DNA of 64,000 nucleotides from Fomitopsis serialis (GCF_022376445.1 NW_025954961.1:496001-560000), one strand, 5' to 3'; positions 1-12,333 are shown, counted from the stretch's first letter. A program made the numbers and translations. The notes: a model not told the origin generated them from the letters alone.

Positions 1-1570
1 GAACTGTAGGAGCAGGATGGGCGTGAAGATCTGGTATTTCATCCACCACACCATCCAAACGCCGTCCTCAGGAAACCAGCGTTTCGATGTCTCTCTGTGG
101 ATGATGCGAACTCGGTGAGGCAGAGGCGAGACGCACAGAAAATCGATGACGTACGGCATGAGATCGAACTGGGTCCATACGGAATGCAACATGACGATAT
201 TCAGCCAGTGCCTAAAATACGACCATATGCCGATGAACACGACGAAGGAGACTGTTTTCGTGCGCGTGTATTGGATGTAGTTCATTAGCTTGGAGAACTG
301 CAACAGTACCGTTGAGAACTCTGGCTTCAAACCCAATGTTGTTCACGTACTGCGAGGAAGGCATCCGGGACGTCCATGCTGAGATAGACAGCGTTCCCAA
401 TGAGAGTCATGTTACCAGGTAGCTCCATCTATAGAGACAATGTGAGAAAGGTACCTCGACGGAAGCGTCAGACGTACCCGACGAGCCATAATGTGACGAA
501 GTGGTGCGCTACAAGTTCGTGGTAGTCCTTCCGCGGTTTCTCCAGGTTGAATATGAGAACGATGAGCTGCTGACACCAGTAGGCTGCTTGCATGAGATAA
601 TAGGTTTTAAGCTCTGGCTTCATATCCCAGTGTGGATAATCTGAGGCGCAGACGTGAGCTGAATCGTCTGCAGAAATCATCGTTCAGACATGCCTATCCA
701 GAAGTGTTCGGTGCGATACCACCACGTCGGCAGCTGTGCCATGATACGCTGCGAAATGTTATGGTCATGATAGCGTATGAGGTCCTGGAAGACCTACGAT
801 TCCCCATGAACCCATGACAGCGAAGTAAGCCATCGCGTATCCCTGCTCCCCAAACCGTGCGAGCTTCGCCTGTTTCTTGATGCCGAACCACTGCGCTATC
901 GACCGACAAATATGAAGTGTTACAACTTGCCGGACCCAAGACCAAAAGACAATATAATACGCGACGAAGGCGAGGTCCAGGAAGCCCTTCGCATAGCGGG
1001 GGTCGTCCGGGGAGGAGGTGGGAATATAGTGGGAGATGAGGAGGAGAGGGGTGAACGGGTTCGGAACTCCGGGCGCGACGTAGGGCGTTAAAACCTCCCA
1101 GTTGAGGTGGAGGACAACGACAAGGAGGAGTATTTTGAACGAGGACCCTGTTGTGGACATCAGGTCTCGACTGCAAGAAGCGGGAGAGCTGCGGCGAGTG
1201 GGTACGAGACGTACATGGCACAACAACCCATCTGAAGGAGCGAATATCCGCCCAGAGCCCTTCGGACTCAGTGGACCAAGGGTCTAATCCGCCAGCAGGG
1301 CTGGTGGAGGAGCGCACGGGCGAGTCGTACTGTGCGTCCAACGGCCTGCTGGAGCGTTAGCTAGCCCAGAAGAGCGCGTACGGTATCGACGCACGTCTGG
1401 GGCCTGAACGGGCCAGCCAAATGGTGCTGAGCATCTGTCCTGCGAGCACACGAGTTGGGTGTTAGCAGCAAGACGTCGCGCGGGGCGGCGTAGGCTCACT
1501 CGATGTTCTGGAGAGAGTCACGGAGACGGAGATTGGGCCTGCGAGCCTTAAGCTTCCGTTTCTGTACCAT
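1..1570 (-). CDS. LAG1: Ceramide synthase (LAG1/LAC1, TLC domain), 3' end cut off by window edge
   Basis: Acyl-CoA-dependent N-acylation of sphingoid bases in the ER membrane. The start at 1570 gives a basic N-terminus (MVQKRKLKARRPN). Spliced coding exons that keep frame are 1570-1500, 1439-1395 and 1348-1215, with the next exon from 1147; the joins give RWVVVPWSSFKILLL. Further exons encode hydrophobic TLC-domain segments, including the Lag motif around 510-560 (LEKPRKDYHELVAHHFVTLW, carrying the active-site His pair), then SFVVFIGIWSYFRHWLNI near 230 and WWMKYQIFTPILLLQ at the window edge. The last residues and stop lie before base 1. It is head-to-head with the exonuclease gene, 175 bp apart. 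Whether it corresponds to yeast Lag1 or Lac1 cannot be told. Function is a family-level assignment and is secure; exon ends beyond the third are approximate. Confidence 0.93.
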
Positions 1571-1745
1571 GGTGTGTGTGCAGCGGGGGAGCGGGCGGCG
1601 GTAGGGAGGAGGAGAGAGAGACGGCGGATTTCGGCGGACGTGCGCGCGAAGGGGTCGGACGCGAGTTGGCGCCCGACGCGCTCGGCACGGGAGCGTCGCC
1701 GGAGAGAGCACGCGGAGGCGCCCGTGTGCAGAGCGAGCAGCGGTC

Positions 1746-3779
1746 ATGTTCCCCACCAAGGGCCTCTTTGCTGCCCTCCCCTGCCCCGACAGACCCGCCT
1801 GCCGCCGCTCCGTCTGTCTCTTCAGCCATGCACCCGACGCGCGCGAGTCCTTCAGCGTCCACATCCCCGTCGACGCGCCCAAGGAAGCCCCCGTCGCGTC
1901 CTCGGCAGCTGTGCAGCCTAAGACTGCCATGTCTGTCCCTGCCAAACGCCCCATACCGTCTGCTGCAGCTGGAACAAGTACACCTGAGCCTCCACGTAAA
2001 CTGCAGCGCACGGGGCCGACCAAGCGTCCTGTCGCGGTGCCTACGGCAACACACACCGCCGTGAGTCTCATCAGAGGCCATCAACCTTCGACTCACTCAT
2101 ATATTCCAACTGTTCGTGCTACAGTCTGGGGTACCTCTCATAAGAGTCCCCCCGGCTCAGTCTCAAGTTGCTATCCCCGTCCGCCAAGTATGTGCTTTGA
2201 CGATGACGGCGATGTCTCCGACCAACTTGACACGCTCGCTCCTCAGGCAATGCTCCAGCAGCTGTTCCAGCACTACCTCATTCTTTACGAAAACATCCTT
2301 GCACAGAACCCTACTCTAGCCTCCGAGCATGCCCTCCGACAAGAAGAGGAGGTGTACCAAAAGTCGAACAAGCTCACGTACCGTAACGTACGTATGATGT
2401 CGCACATCGCCCGTGCCCACTGGAGCACCCTGACGAATCCCAGCCCCGTCTCCCCTTGTAGGCTGTTATCTCCTCCATCGTCACGCTCAAGCAGCGGCAA
2501 AAACCGAATGGCGCGTCACATCCCTCCGTAGGCACTGAGGGCGATCTTGCGCGTCGTGCCGAGGAGCGCAAGAAGCTCAACGCGCTTCGGCTGACTGCCA
2601 AGCAGCTGGAGCCCTATGTCCTGTCTCTCGACCAGTTGCGCAAATGGGGCCACATCGTCGACATCCCTGCAAGTGAGGGCGGGTCAAGACCAAGTGAAGA
2701 GGGGTCGGTAAAGACATGCGACCGATGCAGCACCGCGTTCAAGGTAAAGCGGAGAGAGGAAGCGTCCATGGATGAGTGCGTATACCACTGGGGGAAGGCG
2801 TTCTCGACCAAGACAAACGGTATATCAATAAATTCACTGTGCCGCTCCGTCACTAAATGCAATTCTGTAGGCGAGAAGAGACGTCTATTCACCTGCTGTT
2901 CGCGACCTTCGGACAGCGAGGGATGCCAACGGGGTCCGCACGTCTTCTACGAGACGTCAGCGGAGGATCTACATGTTCGTCATCCGTTCTCGTATACTCG
3001 TGGCAGCGGGCCACCAGACGAGGTACGAGAAGATGGGCATAGCACGCAAGCTGATATTGAAGCCGACACCACATTGGACATCGTCGCGCTGGATTGCGAG
3101 ATGGTGTACACGACCGGTGGAATGCGCGTCGCGCGGGTGTCGGTGGTTGATTCCACCGGGAAGGAAGTCTTCGACGAGCTCGTCAAGATGGATGATGGGG
3201 TCGATGTCATGTAAGTCTGTTTCTCACCGCTTCAACTTACCCGAGAAATATCTGACCTTGCTCATGCAGCGACTATAATACGCGCTTCTCTGGCATAACC
3301 GCCGAAGCGCACGCAGCAGCGCTTCTCCCACTCACCGCGATCCGTCGATCGCTCGACGCGCTCATATCGTCGAAACGGTCATCATCGGGCACGCGCTCGA
3401 GAACGACCTGAAGACGCTGAGGATGGTGCACCATCGCTGTATAGACACGGTGGTATTGTTTCCCCATCAGGCAGGCCCGCCGTATCGACGAGCATTGCGT
3501 GCATTGTGAGTGTGGCACTGATCTCCTGTGCTTGCGTTGTGCTGACGTGCCGATAGAGTGAAGGAGCACTTGGGTCAGACGATTCAGGAGGGGGGCGGGA
3601 CGGTCGGGCACAGCTCTGTCGAGGATTCAGTTGCGACACTCGATCTCGTACGGTGGCACGTCCTGAACCGCCCCCACCAGCGGCCAAACCCGCAACTGCT
3701 TCAACCGCAACAACCACGAACAAGCTATGACCGTCGATTTCCGCTGTCGATCTCCGTTTCAACCGTCTTATATTTGTAG
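1746..3779 (+). CDS. REX3: Rex-family RNA exonuclease (DEDDh, Rex3/Rex1-like)
   Basis: 3'-5' exoribonuclease that trims small structured RNAs. Exons: 1746-2057, 2161-2187, 2247-2387, 2462-2819, 2871-3210, 3270 to about 3506 and 3557-3779. The N-terminal third is Pro/Ser-rich. A Cys pair (CDRCSTAF) and further Cys/His residues (FTCCSRP) suggest the zinc-binding region of Rex3 proteins. The nuclease core shows ExoI (ALDCEMVYTTGGMRVARVSV), ExoII (GHALENDLKTLR) and ExoIII (HSSVEDSVATLDLV). The conserved reading frame slips once near 3372: LDALISS and ETVIIGHALE are in different frames with no intron signal, and one extra G would join them. I read this as a sequencing error. Rex1 and Rex3 are hard to separate by eye; the Cys-rich element favours Rex3. 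Confidence 0.86.
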
Positions 3780-3979
3780 TCACATTCTCACTGGCAGGAG
3801 TGCGGAAGGTGTAGCAAACTCAATATTTATAAACCAGCTCCGACTCGGTTGCACTCACAATCCCCATCCCATCTGTCATCATGTCACGTATCATGTAGCA
3901 TAGTCTATGCATGCCCCTGGATCACTACATTCCGTATTTCGCACCTATGGCGGTACCCGTCTGACTGTGAGTATGAGTA

Positions 3980-4803
3980 TTATGGCCTCCGAGAACCGAG
4001 GCTACCTAGGCGCGCCATTGTGTCCTCGCTGTTCTCTTGCTCTTCGATGCTGTCGGCTTGTGTCACCTGTAGAGAAGGTGCTGAGCTGCGCGTTAGTTGC
4101 GCTAGAATCATGACGTACGACGCGGAGCACCGATTTCTTCGACGATTCTTGTAGCTCTCCAGCGATGATAAGTTCGTCCATGATCTGGCGAAGAGAGTCT
4201 GTGAGCGGGAGAGCGTCCGCGCGTAATGACATGCAAAGACGTACGGCATATGCCTTCTGAAAGTTGAAGATCCTGCAGAAGATGTCAGTATAGTTGCTGC
4301 TGATCTGAAGTCCGACCGACTTACAAGTCAAGCTCGCACACCTATGAGAGGACATTAGTCACTCCCCCTCCCTTACACAGGTAGCAGCAGTACTCACATT
4401 GCCAAAGTAGCGGTCCAGCACCTCGACGTATCGGTGGATAATCTCCAGCGTGATGAGTTCATTGTCGTTTGAACCGATCCCACACACGAAGAAGAGCGAG
4501 GCGTATCGCCGGTACACGACCTTCGTGTCTGCACGAACATCGCTCAGGACCGGGAAGCAACATCGCTCGAAGCTCGAATGCACCGCACCTTTGTACTCAA
4601 GTACATTGCACATGCGTGTTCTGCGCGCGAGGACGAGTTGTGTGACGTCCTTGACGATCTTGGCCTTGGTCTTCTGGGGCATAGTCGTGAACCATTTCGC
4701 GAGACGGACCTTCCCTGTGCACATACGACCGTCAGTCGATATACGCCATATAGGAGATACACAACTGACCCTGGCGAGAAACGAGGAGAATGTAGGTGAT
4801 CAT
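3980..4803 (-). CDS. APS1: AP-1 clathrin adaptor complex, sigma subunit
   Basis: Small (sigma) chain of the AP-1 adaptor that packages cargo at the trans-Golgi and endosomes. Six exons splice cleanly: 4803-4770, 4714-4398, 4341-4325, 4272-4245, 4184-4119 and 4066-3980, for 182 residues. The start gives the family-typical MITYILLVSRQGKVRLAKW. The longin-type core includes FFVCGIGSNDNELITLEIIH, RYFGNVCELDLIFNFQKAYA and DELIIAGELQESSKKSVL. The C-terminal tail (QADSIEEQENSEDTMARLGS) is a little longer than in animal sigma-1. Two internal exons are only 17 and 28 nt long. It is divergent with the unnamed gene at 5076, with 272 bp between starts. AP-1 rather than AP-2 or AP-3 is inferred from overall resemblance. 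Confidence 0.94.
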
Positions 4804-5075
4804 GACACAGTTGTGCGGTCGTGGGCGGGAAGGTGGGTGAACGCGGTGTACAGCAACGATCGGCGCTCGGCGTGCCTGTCGGGAATTACCAAATCTGAGA
4901 CGCGACAAACACGGCCAAGCGCGTCCCGATTGCGATCTGTCTTGCGCGATCGACTCAGATCGCGACAACCCCGCGCCAGATCCAGCCATCGAGGCCGAGC
5001 CGCCGTCTGGGGAAGTGCGTCGCTCAGCTTGAACCTCCACCACCACCACCCACGCCAGCCCGCGGTGAGGCAAAC

Positions 5076-6780
5076 ATGGACAGGAAGCTCTCACTGCCGG
5101 AGTTCCTCAAGGTGCTGACTACCAACACGTGCCGGCGACCAAGGCCATGGGCGTTGCAGGGAAATTGTCAGGCGAGCTTCGTCATGCCGAACGTACGCGC
5201 AGATATGAACTTCCCAGCAGGTACAAGACACATAACACGCCCTCGCAGCTCGGGCAGCTCACTGACGGCAAGCTGAAGGCCGCTGGAGTGGACGATAAGG
5301 AGGTTCGCAAGCTGGTATTGGCGGCTATCCGTAAATCGGGCTACAAGGCCCCAGCTGCGGGTGCCTCGTCGCGCAACGCGGCCCAGAATACCAGCTCTCC
5401 CGGCACCGCAGATCCACCAGCTGCATCCACCAGTGCCCAGGCCGAGGTGCGTGTCTTGCAATTTAGCCTCTTCCGCTCATCATCCTTACATAAATTGTAC
5501 GCGTGTGGCGTCCGCAACGGCGGCAGCGGCCCAAGCAGAAGCGCAAGCGAGATGACGATCTGAACGAGTTCCTGCCTGACAGGCCCCCAGATGATGGTGA
5601 GCTCTACGGCAGCTTGGAGTTCAAGGAGGAGCTCGATGAAACGGTGTGTATCATGCCTTGGAACACGCCCCCCTGTTTGCACCCAGCGCGGCTTCCTCGA
5701 GCTCTCGGGAGTCTTGCCTGTGTGCATGCAGCTGGCTGTGTTGCGTATGAACTCCGGCTTACGGAGGAGCATATGGCTGCATGTCACAATTATAGATCCT
5801 CACGAAGAAGTCCACTTTGGTGAACCGTGCCCCGATCATGATGGCATGGGCCTTTGTCGTGGCTGAACGGCTGGGGTTCCAGCGCGAGGAGGCTCTGAGT
5901 ATAGGTATGGCTTCACCTACCAAAATTTCAAGCACAGCCGAGAGGCTGTGCGGTCGCACCGCATACCCATTGAACATCCTGCGCTCCCAGCATCGGTATA
6001 CACGGAGATGAATGCTATTACAAAAGGTGTATCCCTCGGCATCTTCGACAAGAGCAAGGGCAAGGGGGTGGAGGCCGCCCAGCGCGGCTCACAGCCGTAC
6101 GTGGACCTCATGGGTCGACGGTAAGTCGCTGTTCTCCTGTGCCATAGGAGGGGACGAGGCTGAGACGGTGTCCTGCGCCTCGTGCTCCTCTCTTGCGTTT
6201 CAAATTCCTCATTCCCCTCTGCAGAATGTAGGTATTCACGATCCGACCCTCCTTCCAAGCTCCAGCCGCTCACACATACCCCCGCAGACCCCTCTACCAG
6301 ACAGCAAATGGCTCTTGGCGAGCTCTCTCCTCCGGCACGCCTGTCGCGCCCTCCTCAGCATTTTCGTATATCACCCGTGCCTTACGACAGACCGCACCGC
6401 ACGTCCTCGGTGCACTCCGCCTCCTGGCCAATAGCTACGCCCCAACGGAACTCAGCCGCGCAGGCTTCGCCCTCTATGCTGACTTCCGGCCGGACGTACA
6501 GGGGTGGGGCGGCCGTGCTGAGGTGCGCTGTGCGACCATTCTTGGGCTGAGGAACAAGGACGTGAAGAAGGAGGACGAGGAGGCGCCGCTCAGCAACGTG
6601 CAGGACATTGTGAAGATCGAGCCTGCCAACGGGGAGTCTGGAGGCGAGTTGGCCCCGTCAGGGCTCGTCGAGCCGCCCAATAAGAAGCAACACATAGCGG
6701 CTATTGACGACGAGTATGAGGCGGCATTGGATGATCCAATATTTGATGACGCCGAACTCAACCTGGAAGGCTTCCCTTGA
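5076..6780 (+). CDS. Conserved fungal protein of unknown function
   Basis: Not a named family to me, though the central block has the look of a strongly conserved fungal protein. Exons after the first are well supported: to 5167, 5221-5446, 5539-5643, 5796-5904, 5991-6120 and 6288-6780. The N-terminal third carries a small helical module (KLKAAGVDDKEVRKLVLAAI) followed by a Lys/Arg stretch (KRKRDDD), a possible nuclear signal. The most conserved-looking part is APIMMAWAFVVAERLGFQRE, then EMNAITKGVSLGIFDKSKGK and SQPYVDLMGRR. The C-terminus reads ALRQTAPHVLGALRLLANSY and ends in an acidic tail. The first exon (MDRKLSLPEFLK) is one base out of frame with what follows near 5126; an extra C would restore it. 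No catalytic motif is apparent. Confidence 0.8.
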
Positions 6781-6974
6781 TGCCCGCGGCCAAATTACTA
6801 ACGTGCATGACGAGCTTGCCGTTCGCACAACAGATCTCCCCGGAAGGCATCGAGAAATATGCAGGTAGTCATATAATGTAAAATCTACACGTTGACACCG
6901 AAGCATGAAGATCCGGAATGTCCTGTCTCATCCCAGCAAGCACACGTCGTCCCGCACCGGCGTTGGTATGTACA

Positions 6975-8536
6975 TTACGGCTTGATGTTTTTGATGACAG
7001 CACCAGTGAACTCCGAGGTCGTGGCAGAGCCTGAAGGCACATTGTCAGTTGATGATCTGGAAGCAACCCGCTGCGAAGTACTTACCGCCCATGTCAGCTG
7101 TGCGGACCTTAGCAGCGTTGATCACGTCGAATGTTGCACTCGCAATGTTGTCAGCGAGGTTGTCGAGGCTGATCGTACGTCAATTACACCGCAACAGGAG
7201 CACATTCTTGAGACATACCCGAGGTGCCTGAGCATCATAGTCGCACTCAGTATCATCGCGCAGGGTTGGCCTTGTTCGTGCCCATGATGTCCTGGGCGAC
7301 GTGACGACAGCCAGGCTCGAAGAGCGCAAATTCGCGGCCGACGTTGCAACCAGGCACAATACCAGGGCCACCAACCAGCGCAGCACCGATGTTAGAGACG
7401 ATCGCGCCGTACAGGTTCGGCATCACCATGACGTCGAACTGCGACGGTCTTGCAACCAGCTGCATGGACCTGCGAGTTTCCTAAAGTTATAATCTGGTTC
7501 CCAACGCAACGAACGGTTCCCGATGCATACGTGTTGTCGACGATCATGTCGTTAAACTCGATACCAGAGCCCTTGTACTCTTCCGCAACCTTGCGGAAGG
7601 TGTTCAAGAATAGACCATCACCGAGCTTCATGATGTTGGCCTTGTGTACGCACGTGACTTTCTGAATACGAGAACGACCACGGGACGATCTGTGAGATGC
7701 CTATGACGACATGGTGTAAACGATAGTATGAGCGCACCTTGCGGCCGTTCTTGAGCGCAAAGTCAAACGCGAATCGCGAGATACGCTCTGCCTTCGCGCG
7801 CGTAGACACCTTCAAGCTCTCGACGACGCCGGGGTAGCTCTGGTGCTCGAGGCCAGAGTACTCACCCTCAGTGTTCTCACGGATGATGGCGAAGTCAACG
7901 TTGCTGTGGCGGGTAGGGAAGCCGGGGAGGGACTTGCACAGCACAACGGAGGCGTAGATGTCAAGCTGTTGACGCATGGCAACGTTCCATGATACGTGTC
8001 CGGACTGCGAGATGGGGGTGAAGAGGATGCCTGAGGAACGTAATGAGTATAGAACAGAGAACGAGAGACACATGTGAGACGCACCCTTCAGCCCGACCCG
8101 GTTCCGCCGCAAGCTCTCCACAGCCTGCTTGAAGAGCTCCTCCCCGGACGAAGACATGCCAGAGACGTTGTATTGCTCCCATTCGATGGGAGCGTTAACA
8201 TACTCGAAGATCTCCTTAACGGAGTCGGTAATCTCGTTACCGATACCGTCACCCGGAATCAAGGTCACCTGTGGCGATGCTTAGACGGAGACTATGGTTT
8301 CTGTTCACCGATACGCACGGTGTAGACACCACCATACTTGTAGACGGCTAAAGGGTGTAAGACGGTGTGCATATGCATTACGTGGGTACGTACGCGCTGT
8401 GTGACCTTGGGAAAGCCAGCAGAGAGCGTGGTGGCAGACCTCTGGCGCGGACATGAGTACGCGATCGACTGCAGTGGACGTGTACGTACCGCCTGGAGAG
8501 CGGGGCGGACGGCGAGGCGAGGGCGTTGCGCAACAT
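6975..8536 (-). CDS. IDH1: NAD-dependent isocitrate dehydrogenase, mitochondrial subunit 1
   Basis: TCA-cycle enzyme subunit. The core reads [100 protein letters not shown] and [20 protein letters not shown], and ends IKNIKP. The replacement of parts of the substrate site seen in regulatory subunits was not checked residue by residue, so subunit 1 versus 2 is by overall likeness. The presumed start at 8536 gives a basic, Ser/Ala-rich mitochondrial presequence. How the first two introns join to KYGGVYTV (8269-8318 is the next intron) is ambiguous. Near 7259 the frame breaks between GTNKANPA and [13 protein letters not shown]; one missing G explains it. The gene is divergent with the hydrolase gene at 8881. 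Confidence 0.9.
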
Positions 8537-8880
8537 GGCCGGGAGATGGAGGAGGAGGGAGAGAGGGAGGAGGGCGTGGCGAGCAGCGTCGGGACGGCGT
8601 TGAAAAATGGGAATGCGACGTCGGCCGAACCAGGGCAGCGTACAGGGCAATCACGTGACTGGCGTCATATAGCAGCCCGGGCAGGCGGCGGCTGATCCGG
8701 GCCACATGGCGCCGTTTCACTGGGGTTGGCCAGTCGTGCGACGCGGACGCGGACGCGAGCAAAGTCCCAAAGTCATCCGACTTTGTATTCGGTCTGCGTC
8801 GGTCTCCCTCCTACCCCCCTTCCCCGGTCGGCCCAACCTCACGACCAGCCGCTCCTTTCATGGGTTTCTGACACACCAGC
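8537..8880. promoter_or_regulatory. Shared intergenic promoter, IDH1 / alpha-beta hydrolase
   Basis: Gap of 344 bp between two divergent start codons. It holds purine-rich GGAGG repeats near 8550-8570 on the plus strand and no open frame that looks coding. No TATA box is evident. Confidence 0.5.
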
Positions 8881-10841
8881 ATGGACACCAAGCAGCAGCA
8901 ACAGCTTGCCGACCTCGCCGAGCAGGTCCTGCCCCATCGCAGACGCGACCTCTCGTTTTACGTCGTCCTCTTCGCGGCAGTGATTCCTCTCTGGCTGGTC
9001 GTCCCCTCAGCCTGGATCTATGTGATCTACATCCTCCGCACAGGCAAGATATGGACTCTGGCTTGGCGCGGACGGCTACTGTTTGCTGCTGCGCTCTGTG
9101 AGGTCAGATCTGGTGACCGCGTCAAGGTCGTGTATGCGGGCGCTCACCCTTCTGCTTCTGCAGGTGTTCTTTAGCGTATACCACTACAATCTCGCGACAT
9201 TCATCAGCGGCCCTCACTCGCTTCCGCCAAACAAACTCAGCGAGCTGCAAAAGGCTTTCACGCGTGTCCTGCAGTCAGGCCTAGCAGATCTTCCGGAGGA
9301 GGGCTTTGATGAGGAGACGCTCGATGCTGAGAGGCCTGGCAGTCCGGCCGAAGACATAATCACCCTTCAGTATGACGATCCCAGAGCAGTGGACTTCCGG
9401 AACTACTTGAGAACCTGGTGAGTTCTCCACTTCTGTTGCCCAGAACTGAATCTCAGATCGTGATAGGTTTGGCAAAGTCCCGTGGTCTTCGATCCGCAAA
9501 CATGAAATGTATGCGTGGCTCTATTGGTCGATCTTCAACCAGCCATACACCACCTTTGAGGCTCTTCCACGCGCACACCAAGTCGCCCTCAATGATGTCA
9601 TCCGGTCGATAGAAGCTCGCTCTGGTTCTACCATCCCAGATGGATCTAATCCTGCAGTCAAGCCTAACTTGCTCACCCTGGACCCTGTCAGCGTTGTCTG
9701 GCGGCCATTCCTTTGGTATGCCTTTGTCGCAGCCGTTAACTTCTATCTGCGGAGGCGTATGCGGCGGATCTGGGACTGTAAGTTTGGCACATACCATGGT
9801 CTTGAGTGCGTACGCCGTATGTTCTCGCGCGTCGGTCCGACTCACAATTTGTATCAGCTACATACTCCGCGTGCCTGCAGGTTGGGACCCTCGTACGGGC
9901 CCGAGGCCGGTCGTCTTCATGCACGGACTTGGACTCGGTCTGGCACAGTACAACCGCTTCATCACGCACCTCTTCCGTACCATCCCGGAGCACCCCGTGC
10001 TTGTGCCTCTGCAGCCACATGTCAGCCAGGACATTATGCACCCGCGCTACCTCCGCCCCATGAGCCGGCGTGACATGGCCCGGACCCTCGCGGGTCTCCT
10101 CGACATGTTGGGCTGGGCGAAGTGGGCTGACAAGGAAGATGTAGTGGAGAAGGACGATATCCCAATGGGTGTGACCATGCTCAGTCACTCGAAGTGAGCA
10201 GCGTGCTTTTCGTGTCGACATGGGATGAGGCTAATGCCTGGCAGTGGCTCGTTTGCGCATGCGTGGATGCTGAAGCATTATCCTTCCATGGTCACTCGGT
10301 CGTGCTTTGTTGACCCCGTTGTGTTCTGCTCTTGGGAAGGCGGTAGGTGGCGCTCATCGCAATATGACGTTGCTGGGCTAACATCCCGGCCTCAGATCTC
10401 TGCTACAACTTTATTTACAGACGGTGTAGCACGGGCGTAGAGCTGATCATCAAGTTCTTCGTCGGCACGGAGCTTGGAGTGGCCAACTTCCTACAGCGCC
10501 ACTTTGACTGGTACGCCAACTCGCTATGGTACGAGGAGATCCCCAACGCGCGGGATCCGTCCAAGACTATGTACTTCCTCGGCGGCAGGGATGATATTGT
10601 GAACGCCCATGTACGTGGTTTGTTGAACGGTATGATTTGGAAAATGACTGAAGTACGCTTCGCTCTGCAGCGCGTGAAGCGCTACCTCACGTCCCACGGC
10701 ATCCGTAAAGGCCTGTGGTACGATCCCGAAGGCAGGCACGGCCAGGCCATGATGTTTGACGGTCAGGAAGCCATTTTCCGCTGGCTCTTGCAAACCGAGA
10801 ACACATCGCCTTCGACAAATGAAACCGTACCCAGCTCGTGA
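8881..10841 (+). CDS. Membrane-anchored alpha/beta hydrolase (fungal family)
   Basis: Probable serine hydrolase (lipase or esterase type), substrate unknown. Seven exons keep frame exactly and give 544 residues: 8881-9102, 9164-9417, 9467-9805, 9858-10193, 10245-10342, 10396-10610 and 10671-10841. The first 80 residues hold two hydrophobic helices (FYVVLFAAVIPLWLVV and a second stretch), so the enzyme is likely membrane bound. A further hydrophobic segment precedes the catalytic domain. That domain starts PRPVVFMHGLGLGLAQYNRF (oxyanion HG). The nucleophile elbow, formed across the fourth intron, is SHSNGS rather than GxSxG. The acid is probably in GGRDDIV and the base His in EGRHGQAMMF. The N-terminal half is fungal-specific in appearance. 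Confidence 0.85.
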
Positions 10842-11072
10842 CGGACTGCAAAACGGAAGAATCAAAACCAAAGATGCACTGTACATTTGCCCATCCGCAC
10901 TGACCCACATCTGCTTTTTGCTTGCCGCCGCGCGCGTTAGATTACTCGATACCTGCGTATATTAATGCTTCTGCCTGCTGTTGTTTGACTGGATGGTACC
11001 AGTATAGCGTCGTTGTAATCAGTAGCCATATGGGTCCGCAGAGACACCCCGATGGCACCGCTCCGCGGGTAG

Positions 11073-12333
11073 CTACAATTGTACCCCGGTGAGGCGATTC
11101 TGCAGCGTCGGCATGAGCCTGAGAGCGTTGTCGCTCGAGACTGCCTTGAGCAGGGCGGGCTCATCCTTGTAGAATTCGTCCAAGTTCGTCTGGTACCAAG
11201 CAGCCATATCTTTGCTTACGGCTGGAAATTTGGGGTATGAATGAATATGGAAGTAGATCCGGGTATGCCACGCCCATCTCACCTGGAAAGTCGGTGCCAA
11301 ACAGGACACGGTCCGGCGCGAGCATACTTTTCGCAAGCCCAAGCGTGGTGTCGTGCGCAGCCAGCGCAGTGTCAACGTAGAAGGTCTTGAAGTCGTCCAT
11401 GATCTCCTCGGGTGTGAGCGCGGAGCCCATGTGCCGCGAGAGCACGGCAGCACGGGGCGCGAGGATCAGCGTGCTGCCTCCGAGGTGAGAGAGGATGATC
11501 TTGACGTTGGGGAAGCGCCGCTTCTTGCCGGTCACGACGAGGTGCGCGGCGCCTTTATAGGTCTCGTTGGGAACCTGGCGGGCGCGAGGTCAGCCCTTGG
11601 TCGGGTTTTGGAGGGGCGCGTGCGGTTATCGTACCTCCGTGATTGGGATCCCGAGGTATTCATGCGGCCAGGGGGTTGACGAAGGCGTCTGCGTACCGTG
11701 CAGGTGTACACTTGCGCCGCGACTATCCAGCTCTTGCCAGACCGGGTCGAATGCGTCGTCACCCACGTACACTGCATCAAGCGTCAGAGCAGAAATAACC
11801 CAACCCAAGCGCGCCGCCTTACCCGCATCCTTGCCCTGCCCATACGACGATGCCAACCCAACCCCATCCGCGCCCAGCTCGTCCAAAGCATACGCAATCT
11901 CCGCCAGTACGCCCACCGTATCGTCTAGCACCGGCGTCGCCGCGAAGAAGCCAAACCTGCCGGGACGGTCCTTACATATATTGGCGAGCATCTCGTTGAG
12001 CCCCCTCGCTGCGCGGCGGTTCTCGGGACCGGCGGGGCCCTCAGGCATGCCCGTGGGCACGGAGAGGACGGCGAGGTCGATGTTGAGCGCGTCCATGGCG
12101 CGGAGGCTCACTTGGGGCGTCCAAGGGACATTCTCCGGGGGGACGCGGAAGCCCACGGAGGCGTCGAGATCTTCAGACTTGCGCGAGCCGGCGGGGAAGA
12201 TGTGGTGGTGGACGTCGATGCGGAGAGGGCGAGCCTGCGTCGAGTAAGCGATTCAAGATCGCAAGTGGTTGAGAAGGAAGGGACAGACCATGTTGCTTCA
12301 AGTTCGCAGTCGAGTGCTCACTGCAGCTGCCAT
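11073..12333 (-). CDS. Amidohydrolase-family decarboxylase, ACMSD / 6-methylsalicylate decarboxylase-like
   Basis: TIM-barrel metal enzyme of the Amidohydro_2 group, which mostly decarboxylates small aromatic or ring acids. Exons 12333-12322, 12234-11635, 11574-11283 and 11221-11073 give 350 residues in frame. Only MAAA lies in the 12-nt first exon. The metal ligands are visible: IDVHHHIFP at the N-terminus, ASVHLHG near residue 175, KIILSHLGGSTL, and FGTDFP at the last strand. The helix RAARGLNEMLANICKDRPGR precedes the FGFFAATPV strand, as in relatives. Substrate cannot be deduced; no aromatic-catabolism genes adjoin. The gene is convergent with the hydrolase gene, 231 bp between stops. Confidence 0.87.

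Noticed and set aside
1496..2096. Long minus-strand frames opposite the REX3 5' end
   Set aside because: Shadow frames of GC-rich coding sequence; only the last 24 codons are real, as the first exon of LAG1.
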